A stretch of DNA of 64,000 bases from an uncultured Pelagibacteraceae bacterium (GCA_902572225.1 CACGFJ010000003.1:1-64000), one strand, 5' to 3'; counted from the stretch's first letter, positions 54,528 through 63,892 are shown. Made by a program: numbers and translations. The notes: generated by a model not told the origin, from the sequence alone.

Positions 54528-55625
54528 ATGAAAAAAATCGTTTCAGCGTTATTTGCTGCGTTCTTAGTATTTGGATTTATTTCAAATGCAAATGCTGCAA
54601 AAACGTTAAAGTGTCAGACGGTTATTAGCGCTAAAGGTGATGAAGCGGTAATGTTAAAAGACTTTACTGACAACGTAACAAAACTAACAGGTGGATCTCT
54701 AAAATTTGAAATTATGCCAGCAGGAACAGTAGTTGGAGTTAAAGAAACTCTTGATGCTGTTGATAAAGGTTTGATTGATTGTGGATTTGCTTGGACTCAC
54801 TATTGGTCTGGAGAACATCCAGCTGCTATGTTATTTGGTTCGCCAGTAGCAGGTGGTGGTGTAGGAATTGATAACATCGCATTCTTATCATGGTTTTTAT
54901 ATGGTGGTGGAGAACAACTATATGACAGACTTTGGGGAGAAATGAAAAGAGACATTAAAGGTTTCATGCTTCAACCAGTTGGTCCAGAAGCTTTAGGATG
55001 GTTCCCAAGAAAAATCAAAGATATGGATGATTTCAGAACATTTAAGTTCAGAACTCCTCCAGGAATTCCAGGTCAAACTTACAAAGACATTGGAATAGCT
55101 TCAGTTGCAATGGGTGGTGGAGATATTCTTCCAGCATTGGAAGCAGGAACTATTGATGCTGCTGAGTGGTGTTGTCCTCAACCAGATAAAGTGTTTGGTA
55201 TACATAAAGTATTAAAACACTACTATCTACAAGGTTTACACCAAGTAGTCGTAAATGCTGACTTTTATTTAAACAAAAGCACTTACGATAAGTTCACTGA
55301 CCATGAGAAATTTTCAATGAAGATGGCTGCTGATGCATCGTTGATGAGAGCTTTAGCTTACAGAATCAACACTAATGGATTAGCACTTAAAGATCTAACT
55401 GAAAATCATGGTGTGATACTTGAAGATACACCAGCTGATTATTTCCCAGCTTACATGGCTGCAGCGAAAGCAACTTTAGAGAAAAATGCAAAAGAAAACG
55501 CATTCTTTAAAGAAGTTTATGACTCAATGATAAGCTTTGCTAATACTGCTGTACCATTCTGGTCTGGTGCACAAACATCGAATGCTAAGCTAGGAATGGC
55601 TTATGCTAATTCGTTGAAGAAATAA
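54528..55625 (+). CDS. TRAP transporter substrate-binding protein
   Basis: The 365-residue protein has a signal peptide ending near NANAAK and the DctP-like features LKFEIMPAGTVVG, FKFRTPPGIPGQT, LPALEAGTIDAAEWCCP and HHQ-type ligand-arginine R in KFRTPP. The AGAIDAAE region resembles TakP-type receptors for 2-oxo acids. It delivers its ligand to the DctQM permease encoded next. The 135-base upstream gap presumably holds the promoter; I see no riboswitch. Confidence 0.93.
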   Translation: MKKIVSALFAAFLVFGFISNANAAKTLKCQTVISAKGDEAVMLKDFTDNVTKLTGGSLKFEIMPAGTVVGVKETLDAVDKGLIDCGFAWTHYWSGEHPAAMLFGSPVAGGGVGIDNIAFLSWFLYGGGEQLYDRLWGEMKRDIKGFMLQPVGPEALGWFPRKIKDMDDFRTFKFRTPPGIPGQTYKDIGIASVAMGGGDILPALEAGTIDAAEWCCPQPDKVFGIHKVLKHYYLQGLHQVVVNADFYLNKSTYDKFTDHEKFSMKMAADASLMRALAYRINTNGLALKDLTENHGVILEDTPADYFPAYMAAAKATLEKNAKENAFFKEVYDSMISFANTAVPFWSGAQTSNAKLGMAYANSLKK

Positions 55626-55636
55626 ATAAAGTTATT

Positions 55637-55667
55637 AAGCGGGCTTTTATAGGCCCGCTTTTCTTTT
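55637..55667 (+). terminator. intercistronic terminator-like hairpin in TRAP operon
   Basis: AAGCGGGC (55637-55644) pairs with GCCCGCTT (55653-55660) over 8 bases around an 8-base loop, followed by TTTTC. A GC-rich stem is notable in this AT-rich genome. It sits between the binding-protein gene and dctQ, where partial termination would lower permease relative to receptor. Confidence 0.8.
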
Positions 55668-55678
55668 CAAAAAATTAT

Positions 55679-56284
55679 ATGTCGGATAATCCAAAGTTAG
55701 ATATTTCAGACGAAATGATAGCCGAAAGGCGATCAGGATCTGGAAAGATGCCTGATGATATGCCAACTTGGATGGCTAAAACTATAGTTAACATTGATAG
55801 ATTTAGTAAATTAATAGGAAACATTGTTTGCTGGATTACGATCCCACTAATGCTTGGGATGGTTTATGAAGTTTTAGCAAGAAAATTATTTTTAGCTCCT
55901 ACAATCTGGGCTTATGATATGAGCAGATTTTTTTATGGAGCACTTTTTATGTTAGGAGCAGGATACGCTCTTTCAAAAGGTGTTCATATTAGAGCAGATT
56001 TTTTATATAGAAATTTTAAAGTTAAAACTCAAGGCAGAATAGATTTTTGGCTTTATTTATTATTTTATTTTCCAGGATTGATAGTCTTTTTGTATATGAC
56101 AACAGGCTTTGTCCAAGAAAGTATAATGAGAAATGAAAGAGGGATGGATACAACATGGATGCCATATATGTGGCCGATAAAATCTTGTTTATGGATTGGA
56201 ATTGTTTTTCTTCTTATCCAAGGTATTTCAGAACTTTTTAAAAGTTATTACGCAGCCGTCAAAGGTAAATGGCCAGGTAGTTAA
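55679..56284 (+). CDS. TRAP transporter small permease (DctQ)
   Basis: The 201-residue membrane protein has four helices and the DctQ segments NIVCWITIPLMLGMVYEVLARKLF, FFYGALFMLGAGYALSKGVHIRADF (conserved HxRxD) and ends 1 base into dctM. It stabilises the large permease. Confidence 0.93.
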   Translation: MSDNPKLDISDEMIAERRSGSGKMPDDMPTWMAKTIVNIDRFSKLIGNIVCWITIPLMLGMVYEVLARKLFLAPTIWAYDMSRFFYGALFMLGAGYALSKGVHIRADFLYRNFKVKTQGRIDFWLYLLFYFPGLIVFLYMTTGFVQESIMRNERGMDTTWMPYMWPIKSCLWIGIVFLLIQGISELFKSYYAAVKGKWPGS

Positions 56285-57621
56285 TGCTTTCACATTTAAT
56301 AGATCCAGCAATTTTAGGTTTCATACTTATTGGTGTGATGTTGTTTGCAATATTTATAGGATTTCCAATTTCATTTACTCTTATTTTTTTAGGTTTTGTT
56401 TTTGGTTATTTAGGTTTTGGAAAATTGGTTTTCTATTTAATGACATTACAATTTTCGATGGTGATGACCGAACAAACTCTCGCCGCCGTTCCCTTATTTG
56501 TATTTATGGGAATAATGATGGAACAAGCAGGTTTAATGGAAAGATTATTCTCAGCTTTCCAAATGATGTTGGCAAGAGTTAGAGGATCTTTATATTATGC
56601 AGTTTTGTTTGTTTCGGTAATATTTGCTGCTGCAACTGGAATAGTTGGTGCATCAGTTACAATTCTTGGAATTATGGCTGCTAAATCAATGAATAGATCA
56701 AACTATGATGTTAAATTAGCTGCCGGTACGATTACTGCTGGGGGAACTTTAGGTATTCTAATTCCACCGAGTATTATGCTCGTAGTTATGGGTCCAATTA
56801 TGGAAATTCCTGTAACTGATTTATTTGCTGCAGCAATTGTTCCAGGAATATTGTTGGCATGCTTATATGCTGCATACACCACTTTCAGATGTATGATGAA
56901 CCCAAATTTAGGTCCACCCATACCAGAAGAATTAAGAACAACAGATTTAAAAAAATTATGGCTAGAATTTTTCTTAGGATTAGTTCCACCTGCTGCATTA
57001 GTATTTGCCGCATTAGGTAGTATTTTATTTGGATTTGCTACACCAACAGAAGCTGCAGGATGTGGAGCAGGTGGTGCATTATTACTTTCATTAGCTTACA
57101 AAAAATTAACATTAAAAAAATTACAAGATGCTTTAGTTAAAACTTTAGAAATTTCTGCACTAATTATGGTTTTAGTTGCTGCTTCTAATTTCTTTGGAGC
57201 AGTGTTTGCAAGATTAGGAACTCCAATGGTTTTAACAGATTTCCTTTTGTCACTTGAGATGAATAAATATTTAATTTTAGGAATAATCATGATTATGATT
57301 TTTCTTTTAGGATGGCCATTAGAGTGGGTACCAATTGTTATGATAGTTGTTCCTATAATTTTACCATTAATTGAAGCATTAGGATTTAATTTAACTTGGT
57401 TTGCAATTCTTGTTGCTGTTAATTTGCAAACCGCCTGGCTCTCACCCCCCGTAGCATTATCTGCGTATTTTTTAAAAGGAGTAGTTCCAAGTTGGGATTT
57501 AAAAGATATTTATCTTGGAATGATGCAGTTCATGGTATTACAGATAATTGGATTAATTATCATCATAGCGTATCCAAAAATAGTACTGTGGTTGCCAACT
57601 CTCTTATATGGACAGCAGTAA
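56284..57621 (+). CDS. TRAP transporter large permease (DctM)
   Basis: The 445-residue protein has about 12 helices with GFPISFTLIFLGFVFG, PLFVFMGIMMEQAGL, GGTLGILIPPSIMLVVMG and LQTAWLSPPVALSAYFLKGV of the DctM family. It uses the Na+ gradient for substrate import. Start overlaps the dctQ stop. Confidence 0.95.
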   Translation: MLSHLIDPAILGFILIGVMLFAIFIGFPISFTLIFLGFVFGYLGFGKLVFYLMTLQFSMVMTEQTLAAVPLFVFMGIMMEQAGLMERLFSAFQMMLARVRGSLYYAVLFVSVIFAAATGIVGASVTILGIMAAKSMNRSNYDVKLAAGTITAGGTLGILIPPSIMLVVMGPIMEIPVTDLFAAAIVPGILLACLYAAYTTFRCMMNPNLGPPIPEELRTTDLKKLWLEFFLGLVPPAALVFAALGSILFGFATPTEAAGCGAGGALLLSLAYKKLTLKKLQDALVKTLEISALIMVLVAASNFFGAVFARLGTPMVLTDFLLSLEMNKYLILGIIMIMIFLLGWPLEWVPIVMIVVPIILPLIEALGFNLTWFAILVAVNLQTAWLSPPVALSAYFLKGVVPSWDLKDIYLGMMQFMVLQIIGLIIIIAYPKIVLWLPTLLYGQQ

Positions 57622-57643
57622 ATAATTGATTAATATCATTTAA

Positions 57644-59098
57644 GTGAATCAAAGCGAAAAATTTCAATTAAGGAATTGGGAATTAGTTTCAATAAATCCT
57701 AATAATAGAGACTGGAGTTGGAAGAATTATTTTAACTTTTGGGCTATAAATATTCAAACAATAGTTGGGTTCTCTCTAATATCAGCTTTATATTTATTCT
57801 ATGATCTGAATTTTTTTGTTGTCTTAATAGGATCATTACTGGCAGGATTATTAGTATTCTTTTTTGCTAATATCATTGGAAAAATTTCTCAAAGTAGTGG
57901 ATTAAGTTTTCCAACAATTCTTAGACTTTCAATGGGTTTTACTGGTGCAAGATATGTAGGGATGATCAGAGGATTAGTTGGCTTATTCATGTTTGGTGTA
58001 CAAACATTCTTTATATCAAAGTCTCTAGGTTATATTGCAAGGATCATTTTGTTTAAAATTGATAATCAAATCTTACAGAATGAAATATTTTTATTATTCT
58101 TTTTTGGTTTGAATTTAATTGATTGGGTTTGTTTATTTTTAACTTTAATATTTCAATACATTCTTTTTACAAAAGGACAGAATTTTCTAAAATCATTTAT
58201 TAATTTTTCAGGTCTTTCAATATATTTGGGGTTATCTGTATTATTAATTGTTATTTTATCTGAGTATTACAACGAACTACTAAATGGAATAAAACTAAGC
58301 TTAGTTTTTAGCAATTTTGCAATTCAGTCAAATATCGCTCCAATAATTTCAATCACAGGAACTTTATTTGCTTATTTTGCAATAGTTCTTCTCACTTTTG
58401 GAGACTTTTCTAGATACTCAATGAATTATAAAGAAATGACTAAAGGAAACTTAAGTATAATATTAAATTTAATATTCTTTTCTTTTTTCTCTGTTTTGAT
58501 CACATTAGGTTCAGATATTATTCTTACTAGCAAAGGTTTAAATGCTTCAAGTCTACTTACAAATCCAAATGATATAATTGGTAAATTTAATAATAATTTT
58601 TTAACTTTTTTTTGTTTGATATTTATTATTATCTCTTCTTTATCAACTAATTTGATAGCAAATTATATTCCTTCACAAAATACATTGATAAATTTTTTCC
58701 CGAACTCTTTAACATTAAAAAAAACAGGAATTGTAATATCAATTATTGGATTAATTATTTCAACATTTTGGCTTTCAATTTTCAGTAAAGCTAATGTTTT
58801 AATATTTGTTGAAGCTGTAGCGACAACTTTTGGCCCAATTTTTGGAGTATTAGTTGCAGATTATTATTTGTTTAAAAAACAACAAATTAATCACAAAGAG
58901 CTTTTTTATCCTAAAGAACATACAGAATATATTTACAGTAACGGTTGGAACTTCAAAGCACTGTATGCTCTTTTAATTGGATCAATCTTTTCTTTATCAT
59001 CTTTGCTAAATGAAAATTTAATACAATATCAATCTTTTGGATGGATTATTGGAGCATTCGCGTCTTATTTAGTATATTATTTATTAAATAATAAGTAA
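57644..59098 (+). CDS. NCS1 family permease
   Basis: The 484-residue membrane protein has 12 helices and the N-terminal NCS1 signature NRDWSWKNYFNFWAINIQ followed by GLSFPTILRLSMGFTGARYVGMIRGLVG. GTG start. NCS1 members carry cytosine, uracil, allantoin, hydantoins or thiamine precursors; the ligand is not evident. It overlaps the zinc alcohol dehydrogenase, implying the dehydrogenase acts on the imported compound. Confidence 0.88.
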   Translation: MNQSEKFQLRNWELVSINPNNRDWSWKNYFNFWAINIQTIVGFSLISALYLFYDLNFFVVLIGSLLAGLLVFFFANIIGKISQSSGLSFPTILRLSMGFTGARYVGMIRGLVGLFMFGVQTFFISKSLGYIARIILFKIDNQILQNEIFLLFFFGLNLIDWVCLFLTLIFQYILFTKGQNFLKSFINFSGLSIYLGLSVLLIVILSEYYNELLNGIKLSLVFSNFAIQSNIAPIISITGTLFAYFAIVLLTFGDFSRYSMNYKEMTKGNLSIILNLIFFSFFSVLITLGSDIILTSKGLNASSLLTNPNDIIGKFNNNFLTFFCLIFIIISSLSTNLIANYIPSQNTLINFFPNSLTLKKTGIVISIIGLIISTFWLSIFSKANVLIFVEAVATTFGPIFGVLVADYYLFKKQQINHKELFYPKEHTEYIYSNGWNFKALYALLIGSIFSLSSLLNENLIQYQSFGWIIGAFASYLVYYLLNNK

Positions 59099-60105
59099 TG
59101 ATGAAAGCCCTTGTCTACACTGGTGTTGAAGAAATGGAATTCAGGGAGGAAAAAGAACCTTCTGAAAAACCTGGAGAAAGTATTCTTAAAGTTCATGCAT
59201 CAGGTATCTGTGGTTCTGATATGCATGCTTACCACGGAAAAGACGAGAGAAGAATTCCACCGTTAATTTTAGGTCATGAAGTCAGTGGTCAAATTATTAA
59301 CGGTAAGCTTAAAGATCAAATTTCAGTTCTTAATCCATTAATAACTTGTAGAAATTGTGAATACTGCAAGAGTGGAAGAGAACATTTATGTCCAGACAGA
59401 GTTCTTCTAGGAATGAATAGACCTTATGAAAGACAAGGTGCGTTTGCTGAACTTATTACTGTTCCAGATCACAATATTTTCAAAGTTCCTGAAAAGCTTG
59501 ATGTAAAAGAGGCTGCGGTTGCAGAACCAACAGCAGTTTCATATCATGCAGTATTATTAGCAGTAGAAGCATCAAAAAAACCATTAAATGAATGCAGAAC
59601 GCTTGTTCAGGGTGGTGGAGCAATTGGGCTATTATGTGCATTAATTTTATCCAAGATCCAAGGAAATACAAATTTAACTATTTCTGATCCAAATCAAAAA
59701 AGACTTAATGCATGCTCAAAATATGTAGATGCAAAAACAGTATCACCAGATCATAAAGACATTAAAGAGAGCAGCTTTGATTTAGTTTTTGATACTGTTG
59801 GACTTGAAGTTTCACGACAACAGGCAATCAGTGTAGTAAAACCAGGCGGAATAATAGTTCATATCGGACTAACTCAGCCTGCAGGATCTTTTAATTTTAG
59901 AAAAGCAACTCTTCAAGAAGTCACTTTTATTGGGACTTATTGTTATACAAATAAAGAGTTTGGAGAAACTATTGATATTTTAACTAATAACAAGCTAGGC
60001 AAGATAGAGTGGATTGAGTACAGAAATCTTAAAGACGGGTGGGGAGCTTTCAAGGAAATTCATGATGGAACCTGTTCGGCCCCAAAGATAGTGCTTCTGC
60101 CTTAA
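59098..60105 (+). CDS. zinc-dependent alcohol dehydrogenase (medium-chain)
   Basis: The 335-residue MDR protein has the catalytic zinc site ASGICGSDMHAYHG and LILGHEVSG, the structural zinc cysteines CRNCEYCKSGREHLC, and the NAD loop GGGAIGLLCALI. It resembles sorbitol/threonine dehydrogenase-type polyol or amino-alcohol dehydrogenases. ATGATG gives two near starts (59098 or 59101). Its stop shares TTAA with a short minus-strand gene. Confidence 0.92.
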   Translation: MMKALVYTGVEEMEFREEKEPSEKPGESILKVHASGICGSDMHAYHGKDERRIPPLILGHEVSGQIINGKLKDQISVLNPLITCRNCEYCKSGREHLCPDRVLLGMNRPYERQGAFAELITVPDHNIFKVPEKLDVKEAAVAEPTAVSYHAVLLAVEASKKPLNECRTLVQGGGAIGLLCALILSKIQGNTNLTISDPNQKRLNACSKYVDAKTVSPDHKDIKESSFDLVFDTVGLEVSRQQAISVVKPGGIIVHIGLTQPAGSFNFRKATLQEVTFIGTYCYTNKEFGETIDILTNNKLGKIEWIEYRNLKDGWGAFKEIHDGTCSAPKIVLLP

Positions 60106-60233
60106 ATTCTTGGTTTTTTAAGAGGTACTAATACCTTTTTTTCTCCAAATTTTTCAGAATTTTTTGAAATAACAGGTGCAGTTATAATTATAGACCAATA
60201 AATCATCAAACCAAAAAGAACTGCTAACTTCAT
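60102..60233 (-). CDS. 43-residue single-pass membrane peptide
   Basis: A short frame on the minus strand encodes 43 residues: one hydrophobic helix (about residues 3-22, LAVLFGLMIYWSIIITAPVI) and a basic tail ending KKPRI. Its stop shares TTAA with the convergent dehydrogenase. Size and layout match small membrane peptides seen in SAR11, but no family is recognised and translation is inferred. Confidence 0.5.
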   Translation of the reverse strand: MKLAVLFGLMIYWSIIITAPVISKNSEKFGEKKVLVPLKKPRI

Positions 60234-60328
60234 ATCTTCTAAGTAGAGAACAATAATGATTTATGCATGTTTAAATAATGTCAAAATTTTGAATTTGAAA
60301 ATTATTTTATCTTTTATATAGAAAGGAC

Positions 60329-60982
60329 ATGTTTAAATTTTTATTTAAATTGATTTTGGTTACAGCTTTGTTTCAAACTATTTTGTATGCTGAGGATATA
60401 AAAGTATTTGAGTTTACGGATAAAGAATTATCAGAATTAACAGTTAGAAAAGTAAGAGGGGCAGATAATAAAACTACATATTCAGTCGGATCTAATGAGA
60501 ATGGCAATTATTTAAAAGCTATTGCAGATAATGCTGCTTCTGGCCTAGGTAAGGAGATTAAAATTGATCTAAATGAAACACCTTTCATAAATATAACTTG
60601 GAAAATTGAGAAGGATATACCAGGGATAGACGAGACAGCTAAAAAGGGTCACGATTTTGCAGCAAGAGTATTTGTTATAAAAAAAACTGGAGCTACGGCT
60701 TTATCAAATAGAGCCATAAATTATGTTTTTTCAAGCAATCAGGATGTTGGAAGCAATTCACCAAGCCCATACACTAAAAAATCTATAGATAATGTTCTTG
60801 CTACCACCAAAACAAATTTAAATGAGTGGGTAACTGTTAAGGCAAATGTTAAAGAAGATTTCAAGAAATTCCATAATTTGGATGTTACTGAGCTGGATGG
60901 TATAGCGATCATGTCAGATACAGATAATTCAAAGCAAAAATCAATTACTTATTATCAAAATATCTATTTTTCTTCTCAATAA
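60329..60982 (+). CDS. DUF3047-like exported protein
   Basis: The 217-residue protein has a signal sequence and the DUF3047 pattern: ITWKIEKDIPGIDETAKKGHDFAARVFVI, AINYVFSS, and the acidic GIAIMSDTDNSKQKSITYYQNIYF ending. The family has a predicted carbohydrate-binding-like beta fold, function unknown. It is preceded by a ribosome-binding site (AAAGGA) and 95 bases of intergenic DNA. Confidence 0.78.
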   Translation: MFKFLFKLILVTALFQTILYAEDIKVFEFTDKELSELTVRKVRGADNKTTYSVGSNENGNYLKAIADNAASGLGKEIKIDLNETPFINITWKIEKDIPGIDETAKKGHDFAARVFVIKKTGATALSNRAINYVFSSNQDVGSNSPSPYTKKSIDNVLATTKTNLNEWVTVKANVKEDFKKFHNLDVTELDGIAIMSDTDNSKQKSITYYQNIYFSSQ

Positions 60983-61001
60983 ATTTTATTAATATCAATT
61001 A

Positions 61002-61394
61002 ATGAAAGTATTTAAGTATAATTTAAAAGTATACTATGAAGATACTGATTTTGGTGGAATAGTTTACTACGCAAATTATTTAAAGTACTTTGAAAGAGCA
61101 AGATCTGAGCTCATTTATTCAATAGGATATTCAAATAAAAAGTTATTAGAAAAATTTAATGTTTTAATTGCAGTTAAAACTTGCAATGTAGACTTTAAAA
61201 AACCAGCAAAATTTGAGGATAAAATTACTGTTTTTACAAAAATTAAGTCTAATACTTTGACTACAATTACAATGTCACAAGTAATTAAAAGAAAATCAGA
61301 TATCTTGTGTGATGCAGAGATTAAACTGGTATCTCTAAATAAGTTGGGAAAACCAGTAAAACTTCCAAAAGCACTTATTAACAAATTAAACTAG
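61002..61394 (+). CDS. ybgC: YbgC-type acyl-CoA thioesterase
   Basis: The 130-residue hot-dog-fold protein has YYEDTDFGGIVYYANYLKYFERARSELI, the YbgC active-site region with the catalytic aspartate in EDTDFGG, and VDFKKPAKFEDKI. In many proteobacteria ybgC sits with tol-pal; those genes are not in this window. It converges on the uracil-DNA glycosylase gene with a 9-base overlap. Confidence 0.92.
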   Translation: MKVFKYNLKVYYEDTDFGGIVYYANYLKYFERARSELIYSIGYSNKKLLEKFNVLIAVKTCNVDFKKPAKFEDKITVFTKIKSNTLTTITMSQVIKRKSDILCDAEIKLVSLNKLGKPVKLPKALINKLN

Positions 61395-62060
61395 TTCTTT
61401 TACTTTTTTAAATAGTTTAGTCATTTGTTTTTCATTTATTCGTCCAGTATTTACATTTCTTGGACTTGGATGATAACACCCCATTAACAACACATTGTTA
61501 GGTAATTTAAAATATGTTCCATGACCAAATTTTACTCTTTCATTGTAATCAAAATTTTCTCTATAAAATTTTACACAAGTATCAAAGGCAATTTTCCCTA
61601 AAGCCACAATTATTTTAAGATTTTTAAGTATTTCAAATTCAGATTTAAAATAACCAAAACAATTTTTTAACTCTTCATTTAATGGTTTATCTCCTGGAGG
61701 GACACACTTTAAAGCCGGTGTTATGAAAGTATTTTTTATTTGCAATCCATCATCTACATGATCTGAATTACTTTGATTGGCAATTTTTACATTGTGTAAA
61801 CATTTATATAAAAAGTCTGAGGATTTATCGCCAGTAAAGACCCTACCTGTTCTGGTTCCACCATGGGCTGCTGGTGCAAGTCCTACTATCATTATCTTTC
61901 CATTTATATCTCCAAAACCTGTTACTGGTTTTCCCCAATATATTTGTTTCATATATTGTTTTCTTTTTTCTGTAGATATTTTTTTTCTAAACTTCACAAG
62001 TCTAGGGCATTTATTACATTTAATTATTGTTTTTTTTAATTTTTCAAATTTAACTGTCAT
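61386..62060 (-). CDS. uracil-DNA glycosylase, family 5 (UdgB)
   Basis: The 224-residue protein has motif A GLAPAAHGGTRTGRVFTGD, the form typical of family 5, the 4Fe-4S cysteines CNKCPRL and ALKCVPP with NCFGYF, and motif B GCYHPSPRNVNTG. It removes uracil (and some deaminated purines) from DNA. It starts 2 bases from the divergent histidine phosphatase gene. Confidence 0.92.
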   Translation of the reverse strand: MTVKFEKLKKTIIKCNKCPRLVKFRKKISTEKRKQYMKQIYWGKPVTGFGDINGKIMIVGLAPAAHGGTRTGRVFTGDKSSDFLYKCLHNVKIANQSNSDHVDDGLQIKNTFITPALKCVPPGDKPLNEELKNCFGYFKSEFEILKNLKIIVALGKIAFDTCVKFYRENFDYNERVKFGHGTYFKLPNNVLLMGCYHPSPRNVNTGRINEKQMTKLFKKVKELV

Positions 62061-62062
62061 TT

Positions 62063-62617
62063 ATGAAATATATTTATACCTCTATTTTCTTTATTCTAAA
62101 TCTTTTTATTTCAAATAATGTAATCGCCGATCAATCAGTTATTAAAGAATTGCAGAAGGGTGGAAAGATTGTATTTATAAGACACTCACTCGCACCAGGA
62201 AATGGAGATCCTGACAATATTGATTTAACAAAATGTGATACTCAAAGAAATTTAAATCAAGAGGGCATAGAGCAATCAAAAAATATTGGAAAACTATTTA
62301 AAGACAATAACCTTCAAATTGATAAAGTATTGTCGAGTGAATGGTGTAGATGCAAAGATACTGCAAGATTTGCGTTTAATAATTATGAAACCTTCAAAGG
62401 TTTAAACTCTTTTTATCAAGAGAAGTTTTATAAATATAAAGATGAACAAATTAAAAGTTTAAAAAAATATATATCTAATTGGAATAGTGATAAAAATCTT
62501 ATTTTAGTAACACATTTTGTAGTTATTTCTGAAATGTTAAATTTCGGTACTTCTTCAGGTGAAATTGTAGTTATTGATAAAGATTATAATTTTATAGGTA
62601 GTATTGAAACCATGTAA
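62063..62617 (+). CDS. exported histidine phosphatase family protein
   Basis: The 184-residue protein has a signal sequence (ending NNVIAD) and the phosphatase core IVFIRHSLAPGNGDPDN, with RHS in place of RHG, then LSSEWCRCKDTARFAF and a second histidine in LVTHFVV. Exported members of this branch act on unknown phosphoesters. Start is 2 bases after the divergent glycosylase start, so their promoters overlap. Confidence 0.87.
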   Translation: MKYIYTSIFFILNLFISNNVIADQSVIKELQKGGKIVFIRHSLAPGNGDPDNIDLTKCDTQRNLNQEGIEQSKNIGKLFKDNNLQIDKVLSSEWCRCKDTARFAFNNYETFKGLNSFYQEKFYKYKDEQIKSLKKYISNWNSDKNLILVTHFVVISEMLNFGTSSGEIVVIDKDYNFIGSIETM

Positions 62618-62632
62618 TGATAAAATCAAATT

Positions 62633-63037
62633 GTGAAAATCTTAATTACAGTTTTATTTGTTTGTATTCTTTTAACTGGTTGCGAAAAAAAGGAAAAAAT
62701 TTATACGGTAGGTCTTTTTGGATCTAACGTAGTTGGTGACTCTTACGGGGTAAAAATTGATAATATATGGAAAGCAACAGATGGTTTAAAAGTAGCTGAT
62801 AAGCATTGTGGAAAATACGGTAAGAGAGCATATATAGTTGGTCACTCAGGATACGTTGGTGTTTATGATTGTGTTAAACAAAGTATTAGTGGAAACAAAA
62901 ATTATGTTACCTTGACATTATATGGCGAGGAGAATGAAGCACTACCATACGCTGAAAAACATTGTAATAAATTTGGCAGATCAGCAACATATAAATCAAA
63001 AGAAAAATATAAAGTTATATTTGATTGTATAGAATAA
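62633..63037 (+). CDS. lipoprotein with two tandem cysteine repeats
   Basis: GTG start; 134 residues. A lipobox LLTGC (cysteine at residue 17) predicts lipid anchoring. The body contains two copies of the pattern A-x2-HC-x-K-x-G-x2-A ... DC: one in KVADKHCGKYGKRAY through VYDC, the other in PYAEKHCNKFGRSAT through IFDC. Each repeat probably holds one disulfide. Function unknown. Confidence 0.75.
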   Translation: MKILITVLFVCILLTGCEKKEKIYTVGLFGSNVVGDSYGVKIDNIWKATDGLKVADKHCGKYGKRAYIVGHSGYVGVYDCVKQSISGNKNYVTLTLYGEENEALPYAEKHCNKFGRSATYKSKEKYKVIFDCIE

Positions 63038-63892
63038 ATGAAAGTCGGTTTTATAGGTGTTGGATGGATGGGATTTGGTATCGCAAATAACATCCTTAAA
63101 AATAATCATGAATTATTTGTAATTGCTAATAAGAACAGAAAGCCAATTGATAGAATAGTTAAAGAGGGTGCAAAAGAAGTGAAATCCTACGATGAACTTT
63201 GCAAAAGTGAATTAGATGCTTTGTTTTTGTGTGTAACGAATTCTCCTATTGCTCATGAAATTGGAAAAAAAATAGTTTCATTACTGACTGATAAAACAAT
63301 CATAATTGATATTACCACTCATAATCAAAATGGATCTATCGAAATGGAGCAAATATTAAATGCAAATAATATTCCTTATTTAGAGTGCCCAGTAATGGGA
63401 GGTCCTGTTCAAGCAGAAGAGGGAATATTGGGTGGAATTGTTGGTGGATCTGAGGAAAATTTAAAAAGATCAGAAGAACTTTTAAAATGTTTTTGTAAAA
63501 ATTATTATCATTTTGGTGTGATTGGAAATGGCGCAAAAACAAAATTATTAAATAATTTTCTATCTTTAGGAACAGCTACATATGTAATTGAATTAATAAA
63601 AGCTGCAAAAAAGTTGAATATTGATTTAGATAAACTCTATAAAGTTGCTCAATTAGGATCAGGTAATTCTAATGCTTTAAAAAGGATTTTTGATAAAGTG
63701 TTAGAGGATGATTACACTGGTTTTAAGTTTACGGCAACTAATACACTAAAAGATTTAACATATATTACTGACTTACTAAAAGGCATGGATAATGCGGAAA
63801 AATTATCTGATTTATCAAAATCATTTTATAAAAAAGCAGTTGATGATGGCGATGGTGAACTTTTTATAAGTGAATTAATAAAGAAGAATTAA
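63038..63892 (+). CDS. 3-hydroxyisobutyrate dehydrogenase family NAD(P) oxidoreductase
   Basis: The 284-residue protein has the nucleotide loop GFIGVGWMGFGIANNIL, ECPVMGGPVQAEEGILGGIVGG (substrate-binding consensus GGPVxxAxxG) and the catalytic lysine in GAKTKLLNNFLSLG. The family includes 3-hydroxyisobutyrate dehydrogenase, tartronate semialdehyde reductase and glyoxylate reductase. Its stop shares TTAA with the next gene. Confidence 0.9.
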   Translation: MKVGFIGVGWMGFGIANNILKNNHELFVIANKNRKPIDRIVKEGAKEVKSYDELCKSELDALFLCVTNSPIAHEIGKKIVSLLTDKTIIIDITTHNQNGSIEMEQILNANNIPYLECPVMGGPVQAEEGILGGIVGGSEENLKRSEELLKCFCKNYYHFGVIGNGAKTKLLNNFLSLGTATYVIELIKAAKKLNIDLDKLYKVAQLGSGNSNALKRIFDKVLEDDYTGFKFTATNTLKDLTYITDLLKGMDNAEKLSDLSKSFYKKAVDDGDGELFISELIKKN

